Source: Bradyrhizobium monzae (GTDB lineage Bacteria; Pseudomonadota; Alphaproteobacteria; Rhizobiales; Xanthobacteraceae). From it: a stretch of DNA of 50,400 nucleotides. The notes beneath the pieces are model-generated. The model was not told where the DNA came from, did no database searches, and worked only from the letters and a program-made list of their open reading frames with translations. This document shows, in pieces, positions 32,958-41,330 of the stretch; the stretch's first letter is position 1; the number at the start of each line of letters is the position of its first letter. The DNA is taken from positions 1-50,400 of the forward strand of contig NZ_JAIRDQ010000020.1 in assembly GCF_021458635.1 (NCBI RefSeq). The letters are read 5' to 3'. The position numbers were made by a program, and so were the translations under genes.

Positions 32958-34283
32958 TTAGCTGGCGAGCCGCGATTTGCCGGTTTCTCGCGCAAAGCCC
33001 AGCGCGATCACCGCGGCGAGCGCGAGCACCACGTAGTATCCGGTAATCGCGTAGGCGGTGCCTGTCTGCGCAAACAGGCTTGTGGCGACAAGCGGCGCGA
33101 TTCCTCCGCCGAGCACCGTTCCGAACTGTTTTCCGATCGAAACGCCGGTGAAGCGGATCCGCGTCGGAAACAGCTCAGGGAAATAGCTGCCTTCAGTGCT
33201 GAACATGAGCGGGTGAATTACCCCGGCGGCGAGCACCACCGCGGCCGTCACCAGCAACGGATCACGCGTTGCGATCGCATTGTAGAACGCAAACATCGAG
33301 ACGGCGGCGAGCACAACGCCCGCCAGGAAAATCCGCTTCCGTCCGATCCGGTCGGACCAGGCGCCGATCAGAGGCATCGCAACGAGGCCGACAAGGTTGG
33401 CCAGAAGGACGGCTTGCGTGATCACGTCCTTCTGAACGCCGAGCTGGCGCGTGGCGAAGGAGATCGTGAAGATCGCCGTCAGATAGAAGTAGGACGTCTG
33501 AGCCATCTCCGCGAAGAGGACGATGATGATGGACCGCCAGTGGCTCTTGAGCGCTTCGATGGCGGGCACTGCAGCAGCCTCGGGTGCCTCGCGGAATGTC
33601 GTGCTCTCTTCGATGCGGAGCCGCATGTAAACACCGAGGGCCACGAGGACGGCGCTGACCAGAAATGGAACGCGCCAGCCCCGCGACAGCAGATCCGCTT
33701 CCGGCAGCCGGGAAATGGTCAACGCCGCAAACGAAGCGAGGACGACACCGACCGGTCCCGCAGCCTGGATCACGGCAGCCGAGAAGCCGCGCCGGTGACC
33801 CGGAGATGTCTCGACCGCCATGAGGATGGCCGCCGTCGATTCACCGCCGAGCGCAAAGCCTTGAATGAAGCGCAATGCTACGAGGGCGATGGTGGCGATC
33901 GCGCCAGCGCTGCCATAGGTCGGCAGCAGCCCGATCGACATGGTGGCCAGTCCCATCATGAGCAGCGTGCACAACAGGACGGACTTGCGGCCCAAACGAT
34001 CGCCGAAGTGTCCAAATACGATGCCGCCGAGCGGCCGGGCCAGGAATCCGACGGCAAACGTTGCGAACACCGCGATGGTGGCGGCCAATTGATCGAATTT
34101 CGGGAAGAAAAGCTGATCGAAGACTAGCGGCGCGATCAGGCCGTAGATGAAGAAATCGTACCATTCGATGGCGGTTCCGATGGTACCGGCAATCAGAATG
34201 CGCCGGCGGCTGCTCGCCGTCTGATGAGAGCCGATGACGGCGCCTGCACGATCTTCGTAGTCCTCGAGTGTCCTGGTGGTCAC
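32958..34283 (-). CDS. MFS transporter, metabolite:H+ symporter (MHS) type
   Basis: A 441-residue membrane protein with twelve likely helices. EWYDFFIYGLIAPLVF in helix 1 and FGDRLGRK in the first cytoplasmic loop are MHS-family marks, shared with importers of aromatic and dicarboxylic acids. GTG at 34283 is the start, with a strong AGGAGG five bases away. Its position between aldehyde dehydrogenase and hydroxylase suggests it imports the aromatic acid degraded here. Confidence 0.85.
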   Translation of the reverse strand: MTTRTLEDYEDRAGAVIGSHQTASSRRRILIAGTIGTAIEWYDFFIYGLIAPLVFDQLFFPKFDQLAATIAVFATFAVGFLARPLGGIVFGHFGDRLGRKSVLLCTLLMMGLATMSIGLLPTYGSAGAIATIALVALRFIQGFALGGESTAAILMAVETSPGHRRGFSAAVIQAAGPVGVVLASFAALTISRLPEADLLSRGWRVPFLVSAVLVALGVYMRLRIEESTTFREAPEAAAVPAIEALKSHWRSIIIVLFAEMAQTSYFYLTAIFTISFATRQLGVQKDVITQAVLLANLVGLVAMPLIGAWSDRIGRKRIFLAGVVLAAVSMFAFYNAIATRDPLLVTAAVVLAAGVIHPLMFSTEGSYFPELFPTRIRFTGVSIGKQFGTVLGGGIAPLVATSLFAQTGTAYAITGYYVVLALAAVIALGFARETGKSRLAS

Positions 34284-34373
34284 GTTATCCTCCTGATGTG
34301 CGATTTTTTCTTTTCATTATTTGTGACCCGCACGAGCGCACCTCGTGTGCGGCGAATGCGGGATATAGATCAA

Positions 34374-36080
34374 CTAACTCGCCAGGCGCGCATGATCGCT
34401 CGACGTGAGCCCGAGGGCGCGGGCAAGGACGCGCCCGAGCATTCCCGCCTGTGACGCACTGCCGCGCCAGGCCACGATCTGATCGGGACGGATGAGGGCA
34501 AGATCGGCTTCATAGAGATCGCGCAACTGCCTTGGCAGAGTGACCAGTTTCAGATCGGCCCCCAGCGCCCGCGCCGTTTCGCTCAACGGACCGTTGGCGG
34601 GTACGACGTCATCGAATTGCAGCAGCGTCCATTCAAAGCCGAACAGATCGTACAAGGACGCGCCGTCCTCGAGCCACGCATGCGGTGCGCGGCCTCCGGG
34701 ACAAGCGGTCGGAACGTAGACATTCGCAGCGTCCGGCGGAGGCAGGCTGCCGTCGGAAACGATGATCGGCGAGCCATCGTAGCGTCCGCCGAACGTGATA
34801 CCCGGAATATTGAATTCGGTGCGAGCATGCTGTTCGAGATAGGCGCCCGCTGCATGTCTTGCTTCACCGCCCGCTGCGGTAGGCTCCTCGATCTCCGGCG
34901 CAGGCGCAAAGAGACCAAGCGAGTCGGCGAACCGGCGCGCGTAGTCGGTGTTGCGGAGAGCCACCGGACGACGTTCGACCTCATAGCTGTCAAGCAGCGC
35001 AGCCGGGCTGACGCCCTTGACCACGCTCGCGAGTTTCCAACCGAGATTGACGGCATCCTCGATAGCGGTGTTGTAGCCGAGCCCGCCGGTCGGGGTGAAC
35101 AGATGCGCCGCGTCGCCGCCAAGAAAGACCCTGCCGCGCTGCATCCCCTCGGCCACCAATGCATGTCCCGCGGTCCAGGTGAGGAAGGACAGCACGTCGC
35201 ATTCAATCGGCGCGCCGCATGCGCGCTGGAACGCCGCCTTCGCCTGGGCGGCGGTGATCGCGCTCTCGTCCTCTCCAGGACGAAGTTGGGTGTGGAACGC
35301 AAATTCATCGCGCCCGTTGACCGATGCCATAAACGCCCGACGGTCACCGTTGAAACAATTGTACATCCACGCCTTGGCATGCTGGATGCTCGCGTAAAAA
35401 CCCGGCGAACGGAGATAGACCGCCAGCATCCGGCCACCCATGAAATTCCGCTGGGTGCCCGTCATGCCGCCATAGGAAATGCCAAGCGATTGCCTGACCG
35501 TCGAGCGTGGGCCGTCGGCACCGACCAGGAAGTCGGCGCGAACCGAAATGCGGCGGCCATCGTCGAGGCACTCGATTTCACCGACGATACCGTCATCGCG
35601 CTCGACATAGCTGACGAGACGGTAGCCATAGTGAAGCCGGATTTCTGAAAGACGCTCGGCATGCCGGCGCAGCACTGCCTCAACATATTTCTGCGAGACG
35701 CGATGGGGCAGCTCGGCTGCGCTCCAGGAGCCGGACAGGCCCTTGACGAGTTCGGTCGCTCGCGCCGAGGACGGCAGTTGAAACCGCGCCAGCTCATAAC
35801 CGGTGTAGCGGGTGAAGTAAGCGACGTCGGTCGGATAGTCGGCGGGCAGTCCTGCTTGCCTGATCTCATCGGCAAAGCCCAGCCGGCGGTAGTGCTCCAT
35901 CGACCGAGCCTGGGTCGCATTGGCCTGCGGATTGAATGCCGTTCCCGGCTTTTCGTCGACCACGACCGCGGAAACACCGCGCCGGCCGAGCTCATTGGCC
36001 AGCATGAGGCCACAGGGCCCCCCGCCTACGATGAGCACAGAGGTCGTCAGACGTGTTTCCAAGGCGCTTCTCCCCACCAA
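34374..36080 (-). CDS. FAD-dependent aromatic monooxygenase (PheA/TfdB/MhpA type)
   Basis: A 568-residue class A flavoprotein hydroxylase. The FAD-binding fingerprint is VGGGPCGLMLANELGRRG near residue 18, the DG motif is LVGADGPRSTVRQSLG near 187, and the GD motif is FLGGDAAHLFTPTGGLGYN near 315. A thioredoxin-like C-terminal domain follows, as in phenol and 3-(3-hydroxyphenyl)propionate hydroxylases. It would hydroxylate a phenolic ring using NAD(P)H and O2. The start is TTG at 36080 or GTG at 36077, after AGGA. It is divergently spaced from nothing; the MarR gene lies 50 bases upstream on the same strand. Confidence 0.85.
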   Translation of the reverse strand: MVGRSALETRLTTSVLIVGGGPCGLMLANELGRRGVSAVVVDEKPGTAFNPQANATQARSMEHYRRLGFADEIRQAGLPADYPTDVAYFTRYTGYELARFQLPSSARATELVKGLSGSWSAAELPHRVSQKYVEAVLRRHAERLSEIRLHYGYRLVSYVERDDGIVGEIECLDDGRRISVRADFLVGADGPRSTVRQSLGISYGGMTGTQRNFMGGRMLAVYLRSPGFYASIQHAKAWMYNCFNGDRRAFMASVNGRDEFAFHTQLRPGEDESAITAAQAKAAFQRACGAPIECDVLSFLTWTAGHALVAEGMQRGRVFLGGDAAHLFTPTGGLGYNTAIEDAVNLGWKLASVVKGVSPAALLDSYEVERRPVALRNTDYARRFADSLGLFAPAPEIEEPTAAGGEARHAAGAYLEQHARTEFNIPGITFGGRYDGSPIIVSDGSLPPPDAANVYVPTACPGGRAPHAWLEDGASLYDLFGFEWTLLQFDDVVPANGPLSETARALGADLKLVTLPRQLRDLYEADLALIRPDQIVAWRGSASQAGMLGRVLARALGLTSSDHARLAS

Positions 36081-36130
36081 GCATTATCCTGCATGGTAAG
36101 GTCGCCTGACTATTTCGTCAAGACGCCTGA

Positions 36131-36643
36131 CTAATCTGGATCTTCCAGGGTATCGAATTTCGCTCCGTAGACGGCCAGCCCCTTCAAGATCACGTCCATT
36201 GTGGACCTGCCGAGCTCAGCACGCATCTCACGCTCCGCAACGTCCACGGCATCCCGAAAGGCGTCGAGCCAGATCAGGCCGGCTGGGGTGAATTTGACGA
36301 TGCGGGCGCGGCCATCGCTCGGATCGGGAAGACGGTCGACCAACCCAGACCCGGCGCATTGATCAACAAGCTCGCCCATGGCCTGTTTGCTCATCGAGGC
36401 CCTTCGGGCGAGTTCGGTCAGGCGCGTCCCTTCTACGTCGAGATTTCGCGTCAGGCTCACATGGGCAATGCGCGTCTCGGCGTGACCGCTCGCGCTCATC
36501 AATTCGAGGACACGGGCTTCGAAGCGACGGACCGCGTTGTTGAGAAGGCGGCCGACATTGGCGTGCCGCCACGCAGTTCCAGATGTTTTGGCTCTCAATC
36601 GTTGGTTCCGAATCGACCGTTCAAAGTGGCGCGAGGCTAACAC
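36131..36643 (-). CDS. MarR-family regulator with uncertain start
   Basis: A winged-helix protein of about 170 residues: GTRLTELARRASMSKQAMGELVDQC as helix-turn-helix, then GLVDRLPDPSDGRARIVKFTPAG as the wing. MarR proteins often sense aromatic acids and repress catabolic operons, which fits its place upstream of the hydroxylase unit on the same strand. The open frame continues to 36826, but that part lies antisense to an IS66 remnant, so the original 5' end has probably been replaced. The GTG at 36643 is my best start, without a clear ribosome site. Expression is uncertain. Confidence 0.7.
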   Translation of the reverse strand: MLASRHFERSIRNQRLRAKTSGTAWRHANVGRLLNNAVRRFEARVLELMSASGHAETRIAHVSLTRNLDVEGTRLTELARRASMSKQAMGELVDQCAGSGLVDRLPDPSDGRARIVKFTPAGLIWLDAFRDAVDVAEREMRAELGRSTMDVILKGLAVYGAKFDTLEDPD

Positions 36644-36678
36644 ATTCTGAAGGGCGTTCTGCCGGTTCTTGACGATGT

Positions 36679-36910
36679 CATCGTGCCGCCGCCGTCTATA
36701 CACTTGTTGAGACCTGCAAGCTGAACGACATCGATCCTCAGGCATGGCTCGCCGACGTTCTGACCCGGCTGCCCGATTATCCCGCCAACAAGGTCGCCGA
36801 TCTGCTTCCCTGGAATTGGAAGGCAAACCAGCAGCCCAAGGCCGCCGCCGCAGCCTGAGCGATCCTCAGCGAAGGATCCTACCTACCTGGGGTGCTGGCC
36901 GGACGCGTAC
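36679..36910 (+). mobile_element. IS66-family 3' remnant
   Basis: From 36679 an open frame of 59 residues ends at a TGA (36856-36858) and reads as the C-terminus of an IS66 transposase: AAAVYTLVETCKLNDIDPQA, then WLADVLTRLPDYPANKV and DLLPWNW. It is followed at 36891-36910 by a terminal repeat whose reverse complement starts GTACGCGTCCGGCCAGCACC. The rest of the element, including most of tnpC and the left end, is missing. The gap 36644-37002 contains nothing else that I recognise. Confidence 0.8.
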
Positions 36911-37002
36911 ATTGTTCCTGTGGCAACGTGACGTACAACGGCTCAATCACCGCCCACACAAGGCGCCCGATTGCGCCGGCATCCACTTGCCGTTTGATGT
37001 TA

Positions 37003-37779
37003 TTAAATGGCAGGTAACAACTTGATCTCAGCTCCGGGCGCGAGCGCCCCGCCGCGTTCGATTTCTGCATAAATCCCGAGGTCACCATGGCTACGATATT
37101 CGCGGATAGCCAAGGGGACATTAACATCCCGGACAGCGCTTTTGGGGTTTACACTTGTTGCCGGGCATCGTCGAGTTCGACGGACAACCTTCAAAACGAC
37201 GTCTCCTATTTGAAGGCGCTGTCCGATCCAGTCGAGTTCGGTCCAGGGTTCGGCATGATCGAAATAGAGATTGGCGCGGAAGCGAAGAGGATCGAGCTTC
37301 ATGCCGATGTGTTCGCCAAGTAACGTGACGGTCTGAAGATTGATGAGCGAGATGCTTCGCATCAATTCGGGTGAGTGAACGCTAACATCCGTAAACTGGT
37401 GCCCCGGTGAATAGACCACACGTGGTTCGCCACGAAGGTCTGCGTTCGCGACTCGAGCCAAATACCACGCCAGTCTTGTTCTATCTTCCGCGTTTTGCAG
37501 GAGAAACTCACTGGTCTGCTCCCGATCTCGGATCTCCAAGCGATCTGGAAACTGACGGAACTTCGTCTCCAACAGAGCTAGAGCTTCGTATCTGGCAAGC
37601 ATCAAGAAGTGAGACTTGGCTGCTGGTTGCGGGGCGGCCGGGTCGATCTCAATAGAACCGTCAGTAACCGCATATCGACGATCACAGGGAAAACCATACC
37701 CAGGCGAAAGTTCGACGCTAGCCAATGATTCGGCTGACAATCCTTTGAAGGGGTAGCGGTAAAGGTTGATGACTTGCAT
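37003..37779 (-). CDS. MOSC protein, YcbX-like without ferredoxin domain
   Basis: A 258-residue protein with an N-terminal MOSC_N barrel (INLYRYPFKGLSAESLASVEL, then GFPCDRRYAVTD) and a C-terminal MOSC domain (DPLRFRANLYFD, then RTRRCPATSVNP with the likely molybdenum-binding cysteine). E. coli YcbX adds a 2Fe-2S ferredoxin at the C-terminus; this one ends after MOSC. It should be a molybdenum-dependent reductase of N-hydroxylated compounds needing a separate electron donor. GAGAGATC precedes the ATG. It sits alone between the IS66 scar and the DAO flavoenzyme. Confidence 0.85.
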   Translation of the reverse strand: MQVINLYRYPFKGLSAESLASVELSPGYGFPCDRRYAVTDGSIEIDPAAPQPAAKSHFLMLARYEALALLETKFRQFPDRLEIRDREQTSEFLLQNAEDRTRLAWYLARVANADLRGEPRVVYSPGHQFTDVSVHSPELMRSISLINLQTVTLLGEHIGMKLDPLRFRANLYFDHAEPWTELDWIGQRLQIGDVVLKVVRRTRRCPATSVNPKSAVRDVNVPLAIREYRSHGDLGIYAEIERGGALAPGAEIKLLPAI

Positions 37780-37955
37780 GATCTCTCGTTCGATGAGAAA
37801 CAGTTTCTCTGCAGAGTGTATGGCAACAGATGCTGAAGGGGCGAATGCTGCACCCGGCAGAATGCCGCGTACGCTCGAAGATTGTGGTAGTCGGCGATCA
37901 ACTAAGGCCAGGTTAGATGCGCCTAGATTGGGTTCAGAAGAACAAACCCGTTGGT

Positions 37956-39326
37956 CTACAGAACCCCAGTGCTCGCACTCTCCCGCAGTCGGCGCAGCAA
38001 GATTTCATCATCGTATCGCCATAGGCTGAGACTCTCGGCGAATTCAGGCAGCCTCTTGCCCAGCACCCAGCCGGCGCAAAGCGCTCCCGTTGCACACGCC
38101 GCCATCGTTCCAAAGCCGGACATAGCACCTGCCACGTAGGCGTGCTTCGTCTTCATAGGACCGATCAGGGGCCAATTTTCCTTGGTCATCGTATAGTAGC
38201 CGCCATAGTGGGTGATCTGCCGCGGCAGCCGGCCGTAGTATTGCTTGAGGCGAGGGTTCAACCTGCTGGCTCCCCTGAGAACGATATCCGGAAAATTGGG
38301 ATCCGTTGGAAGATCGTCTCGCGGCTCCGATGGCGTGCGATTATAGGCCCAGCCGAGCTTGATCCACTTCCCGAGATCGCCGCCTTCCGGGCGGCAGTGG
38401 ATGCCGCCAGGCATCTGGCGGGCTAGCCACGCTGTTGCAGGATCCTCCGCGATGAGTTGGCGCTCCGGATCGGTCCAGTCGATCGCTTGCCCATCCAGGT
38501 CGATCGAAAACGGCATTCGCCGGTCGACGGCACCGAGATTGTCGATGAAAGCAATCTTCTGGTGAAAAATATTCTCGACCGGAAGCGTCTCCCCGAGCAT
38601 GCGCGCGATGTCCGCAATGTAAGGGCCGGCCGCATTCACGACAATCCCGGCGCGGATCTTCTCCTCGCCGTCAGGACCGCGCGCGGTGACCACGAAACCA
38701 TCGTGTTGTTTGACGATTTCCTTGACACGAGCCGAGGCCAAAGAACCTCCGGCTGCGCGTATCTGCTCCAGCATCAAGCTTCCGAGCTGCTGGCCACTGA
38801 TATCTCCGGCGCGACGGATGTGGAGGATCGTGGACACCTCTTGATCGAAGGTCGGAAAATGGTGACGGATCAGAGCCCTGCTTTGGAGCACATCGACGCC
38901 TTCGGGAGCATCGCGCCAATTCGCAGAAACAGGGGGTATATAGGTCGATGACGATGCGGCCCCGTGGACGCGGATCCGGCGTGCCCCTTCCCCATAGCCC
39001 GTTTGGAGCTCCTTCAATAGTTGATCAGGCTTCGCTTCACGTGTGGCCAATGCATAGCCGCGTCGGCTCATATGGATGCGGTCGTCGTACTCACGTGAGA
39101 TTTCCTCGAGCAGATCGATGCTGTAATCCGTGAAGGCCATCATGACCGGATGAGGCCACCAGTTGCGGTAATTCTCGCCCGAAGCCGCCGAGGTCAGGCT
39201 CATCGGAGCGCGGGGGTCGATGACCACTATCCTGGATGACGGACGGCCCTTCGCAAGATAGTAGGCGCAGGCGATACCGACGATTCCCGCGCCGATGACC
39301 GCAATTTCGACGTTACGTTCGCTCAT
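37956..39326 (-). CDS. DAO-family FAD-dependent oxidoreductase
   Basis: A 456-residue flavoprotein. It begins with the FAD fingerprint VIGAGIVGIACAYYLAKG, has an acidic strand end (VVIDPRAP) and then SAASGENYRNWWP. Near the C-terminus YVAGAMSGFGTMAACATG completes the FAD site. The family oxidises amines or amino acids such as glycine, sarcosine or D-amino acids to imines. GAGAG precedes the ATG. The neighbouring divergent binding protein and GntR regulator suggest its substrate is the amino acid or amine that protein binds. Confidence 0.83.
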   Translation of the reverse strand: MSERNVEIAVIGAGIVGIACAYYLAKGRPSSRIVVIDPRAPMSLTSAASGENYRNWWPHPVMMAFTDYSIDLLEEISREYDDRIHMSRRGYALATREAKPDQLLKELQTGYGEGARRIRVHGAASSSTYIPPVSANWRDAPEGVDVLQSRALIRHHFPTFDQEVSTILHIRRAGDISGQQLGSLMLEQIRAAGGSLASARVKEIVKQHDGFVVTARGPDGEEKIRAGIVVNAAGPYIADIARMLGETLPVENIFHQKIAFIDNLGAVDRRMPFSIDLDGQAIDWTDPERQLIAEDPATAWLARQMPGGIHCRPEGGDLGKWIKLGWAYNRTPSEPRDDLPTDPNFPDIVLRGASRLNPRLKQYYGRLPRQITHYGGYYTMTKENWPLIGPMKTKHAYVAGAMSGFGTMAACATGALCAGWVLGKRLPEFAESLSLWRYDDEILLRRLRESASTGVL

Positions 39327-39453
39327 TCAATCTCTCCAACTCGGATTGAAGCGGGCAAGACGCGCGTGTCACGACGTCCCGTAGATGCCTCGCACCCGCA
39401 GATATTTCCTGTCGTTCATTGGACCTGTGTCGCAGGACGCGCGTCGTGTCGTG

Positions 39454-40149
39454 TCAACCATCCGAGCCGAGATCGCGCGCAGCATGGCGTTGCGCGGATC
39501 TCATGGTCTTCTGCGTCTCGACGATATGCTCGCGAAGAAGTCGGACGGCCTTTTCGATTTCACCGTTGCGGCACAGTTCGAGCAACTGGTAGTGCTCGCG
39601 CTGCGGCCGCTCCTTGCCGGCCGCGCGGGAAACCAGCGCCCGCGTAAACCGGCTCACATGACCATAGTTCGCCTCGATCATGGACAAGAGGCGCGGACGA
39701 TTGCATGGCATGTAGAGCATTTCGTGGAATTTCCAGTTGAACGTGCCCCATTTCGCCGGGTCGGGCTCCTCATCATATGACCGGAGGATCGCTTTCGCCT
39801 CTTCGAGATCGATTTCTCCCATGGCGGGGATGGCGAGGCGCAGAGCATGACACTCGAGCGCGATACGAATCTCGAGCAGTTCGATGACTTCGTCGATCGA
39901 CAGCTCCGAAACGACCGCTCCTCGATTGGGCAGGAATGTCACAAACCCTTCGGCTTCGAGCTGCCTGAGTGCCTCTCTCACGGGGATGCGGCTTATTCCG
40001 AACCGCTCGGCAAGCTCGTCCTGTCTGAGCTGAGATCCAGGAGCAATCTCGCCGGAGCTGATGGAGACCCTCAGTGCCTCGCGCACGGTCTCCGGCGCGG
40101 AGCCATGACTTCCGGCTCCTCGAGACCTTGCGGCTGCTACGCCTGTCAT
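39454..40149 (-). CDS. GntR/FCD transcriptional regulator
   Basis: A 231-residue regulator: winged helix with DELAERFGISRIPVREALRQLEAEGFV (residues about 42-70) and an FCD domain with FNWKFHEMLY carrying a metal-ligand histidine. These repressors respond to small acids or amino acids. AGGAATATCC precedes the ATG. It is divergent from the binding-protein gene and upstream of the DAO gene, so it probably controls both through repeats at 40193-40236. Confidence 0.85.
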   Translation of the reverse strand: MTGVAAARSRGAGSHGSAPETVREALRVSISSGEIAPGSQLRQDELAERFGISRIPVREALRQLEAEGFVTFLPNRGAVVSELSIDEVIELLEIRIALECHALRLAIPAMGEIDLEEAKAILRSYDEEPDPAKWGTFNWKFHEMLYMPCNRPRLLSMIEANYGHVSRFTRALVSRAAGKERPQREHYQLLELCRNGEIEKAVRLLREHIVETQKTMRSAQRHAARDLGSDG

Positions 40150-40192
40150 CCGGATATTCCTTTTTGCCAGCGTCCTGAGCAGGTTTCTTATT

Positions 40193-40236
40193 GTATAAAA
40201 TCTATTTACCGCTTATGCAATCTAAGCGTATAAAAT
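40193..40236. promoter_or_regulatory. AT-rich repeat cluster, candidate GntR operator
   Basis: GTATAAAAT occurs at 40193-40201 and again at 40228-40236. Between them CGCTTA (40210-40215) and TAAGCG (40223-40228) form an inverted repeat with a 7-base spacer. The cluster lies between the divergent GntR gene and binding-protein gene in otherwise GC-rich DNA. Confidence 0.5.
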
Positions 40237-40279
40237 TATCATTGATTATATCCAAAATAGTTCAATGGGGAGTAAGGTA

Positions 40280-41167
40280 ATGAAATGGCGAGCTTATTTG
40301 GTCCTCATCGCCGCGGCGATTTGCATTCCGGCCCACGCCCAGTCTCCTGGCGGAACGCTGGCGAGGATCAAGGACGCCGCTGAAATCACGCTCGGACACC
40401 GCGACGTCTCGGTGCCATTCTCCTATCTTGACGAGAACCAGAAGCCGGTCGGCTTCGCAATGGATCTCTGCGCGAAGATCGTCGAGGAGGTGAAGACCGA
40501 GCTCAAACTGCCTTCCCTCCGGACCAAGCTCCAGCCGATCCAACTCAGCACGCAAATCCCGCTCATTCAGAACGGTACGATCGACATCGTTTGTGGTCCC
40601 GCAACCAATACGCTGGAACGACAGAAAGTCGTGGCTTTCAGCGACACGATCTTCGTCTCAAGCATTCGTGCTGTCGTGAAGAAGGATGGCGCGATCAAAC
40701 GCTTCGAAGACCTTAATGACAAGCTGGTCTCGCTGACCACTGGCTCGACGTCAATTGCTCTCCTCGCGTCCCGTGCCCAGGAAAAGAAATTTCAGACTAA
40801 GAATGTCATGTCGGCCGATCACGCCGCCTCATTCCTCGCGCTGACGACGGGCCGCAGCGAGGCGTTCGTGATGGACGACATCCTGCTCGCCAGTCTCATC
40901 GCCAACAGTTCGGATCCGGGCGATTGGCGCATTATCGACGACAGTCTGCGGACCGAGCCTTATGGCTTGATCATCCGCAAGGACGATCCCGATTTCAAAG
41001 CGCTGGTGGACAAGACACTGGTCGCGATGATGCAGAATGGTCAATTCCAGGCGCTTTATGCGAAGTGGTTCATGAGCCCCATTCCACCCAGGAACGTGAA
41101 TCTGAACTTCCCGATGACGCCCCCCTTAAAGGACGCTGTCGCGAATCCCAACGATAAGGGGGTATGA
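40280..41167 (+). CDS. Amino-acid-type ABC transporter binding protein (family 3)
   Basis: About 295 residues with a Sec signal peptide (MKWRAYLVLIAAAICIPAHA) and the family 3 fold: ITLGHRDVSVPFSYLDENQK, PVGFAMDLCAKIVEEV, and the ligand loop TIDIVCGPATNTLERQKVVAFSDTIF. It resembles glutamate/aspartate binders. The ATG at 40280 has GGGGAG upstream; the ATG at 40265 is alternative. No permease or ATPase gene is adjacent, so it is an orphan that must use a transporter encoded elsewhere or act as a sensor. Divergent from a GntR regulator. Confidence 0.87.
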   Translation: MKWRAYLVLIAAAICIPAHAQSPGGTLARIKDAAEITLGHRDVSVPFSYLDENQKPVGFAMDLCAKIVEEVKTELKLPSLRTKLQPIQLSTQIPLIQNGTIDIVCGPATNTLERQKVVAFSDTIFVSSIRAVVKKDGAIKRFEDLNDKLVSLTTGSTSIALLASRAQEKKFQTKNVMSADHAASFLALTTGRSEAFVMDDILLASLIANSSDPGDWRIIDDSLRTEPYGLIIRKDDPDFKALVDKTLVAMMQNGQFQALYAKWFMSPIPPRNVNLNFPMTPPLKDAVANPNDKGV

Positions 41168-41330
41168 GCGCTGCGGTGGTGCCTTAGATGGATGTCCACG
41201 ACGAACCGTCGGGTGCTGTTTCGGTCTCGGCGATTTGTCGCGGCCTGCGCCGACAAAGCCGCAACGCACTCCTTCAAGGAGGAAACTCAGGAACTAGCCG
41301 GCTGCTCGCAAGAGCAGGCCGATCCTACCC

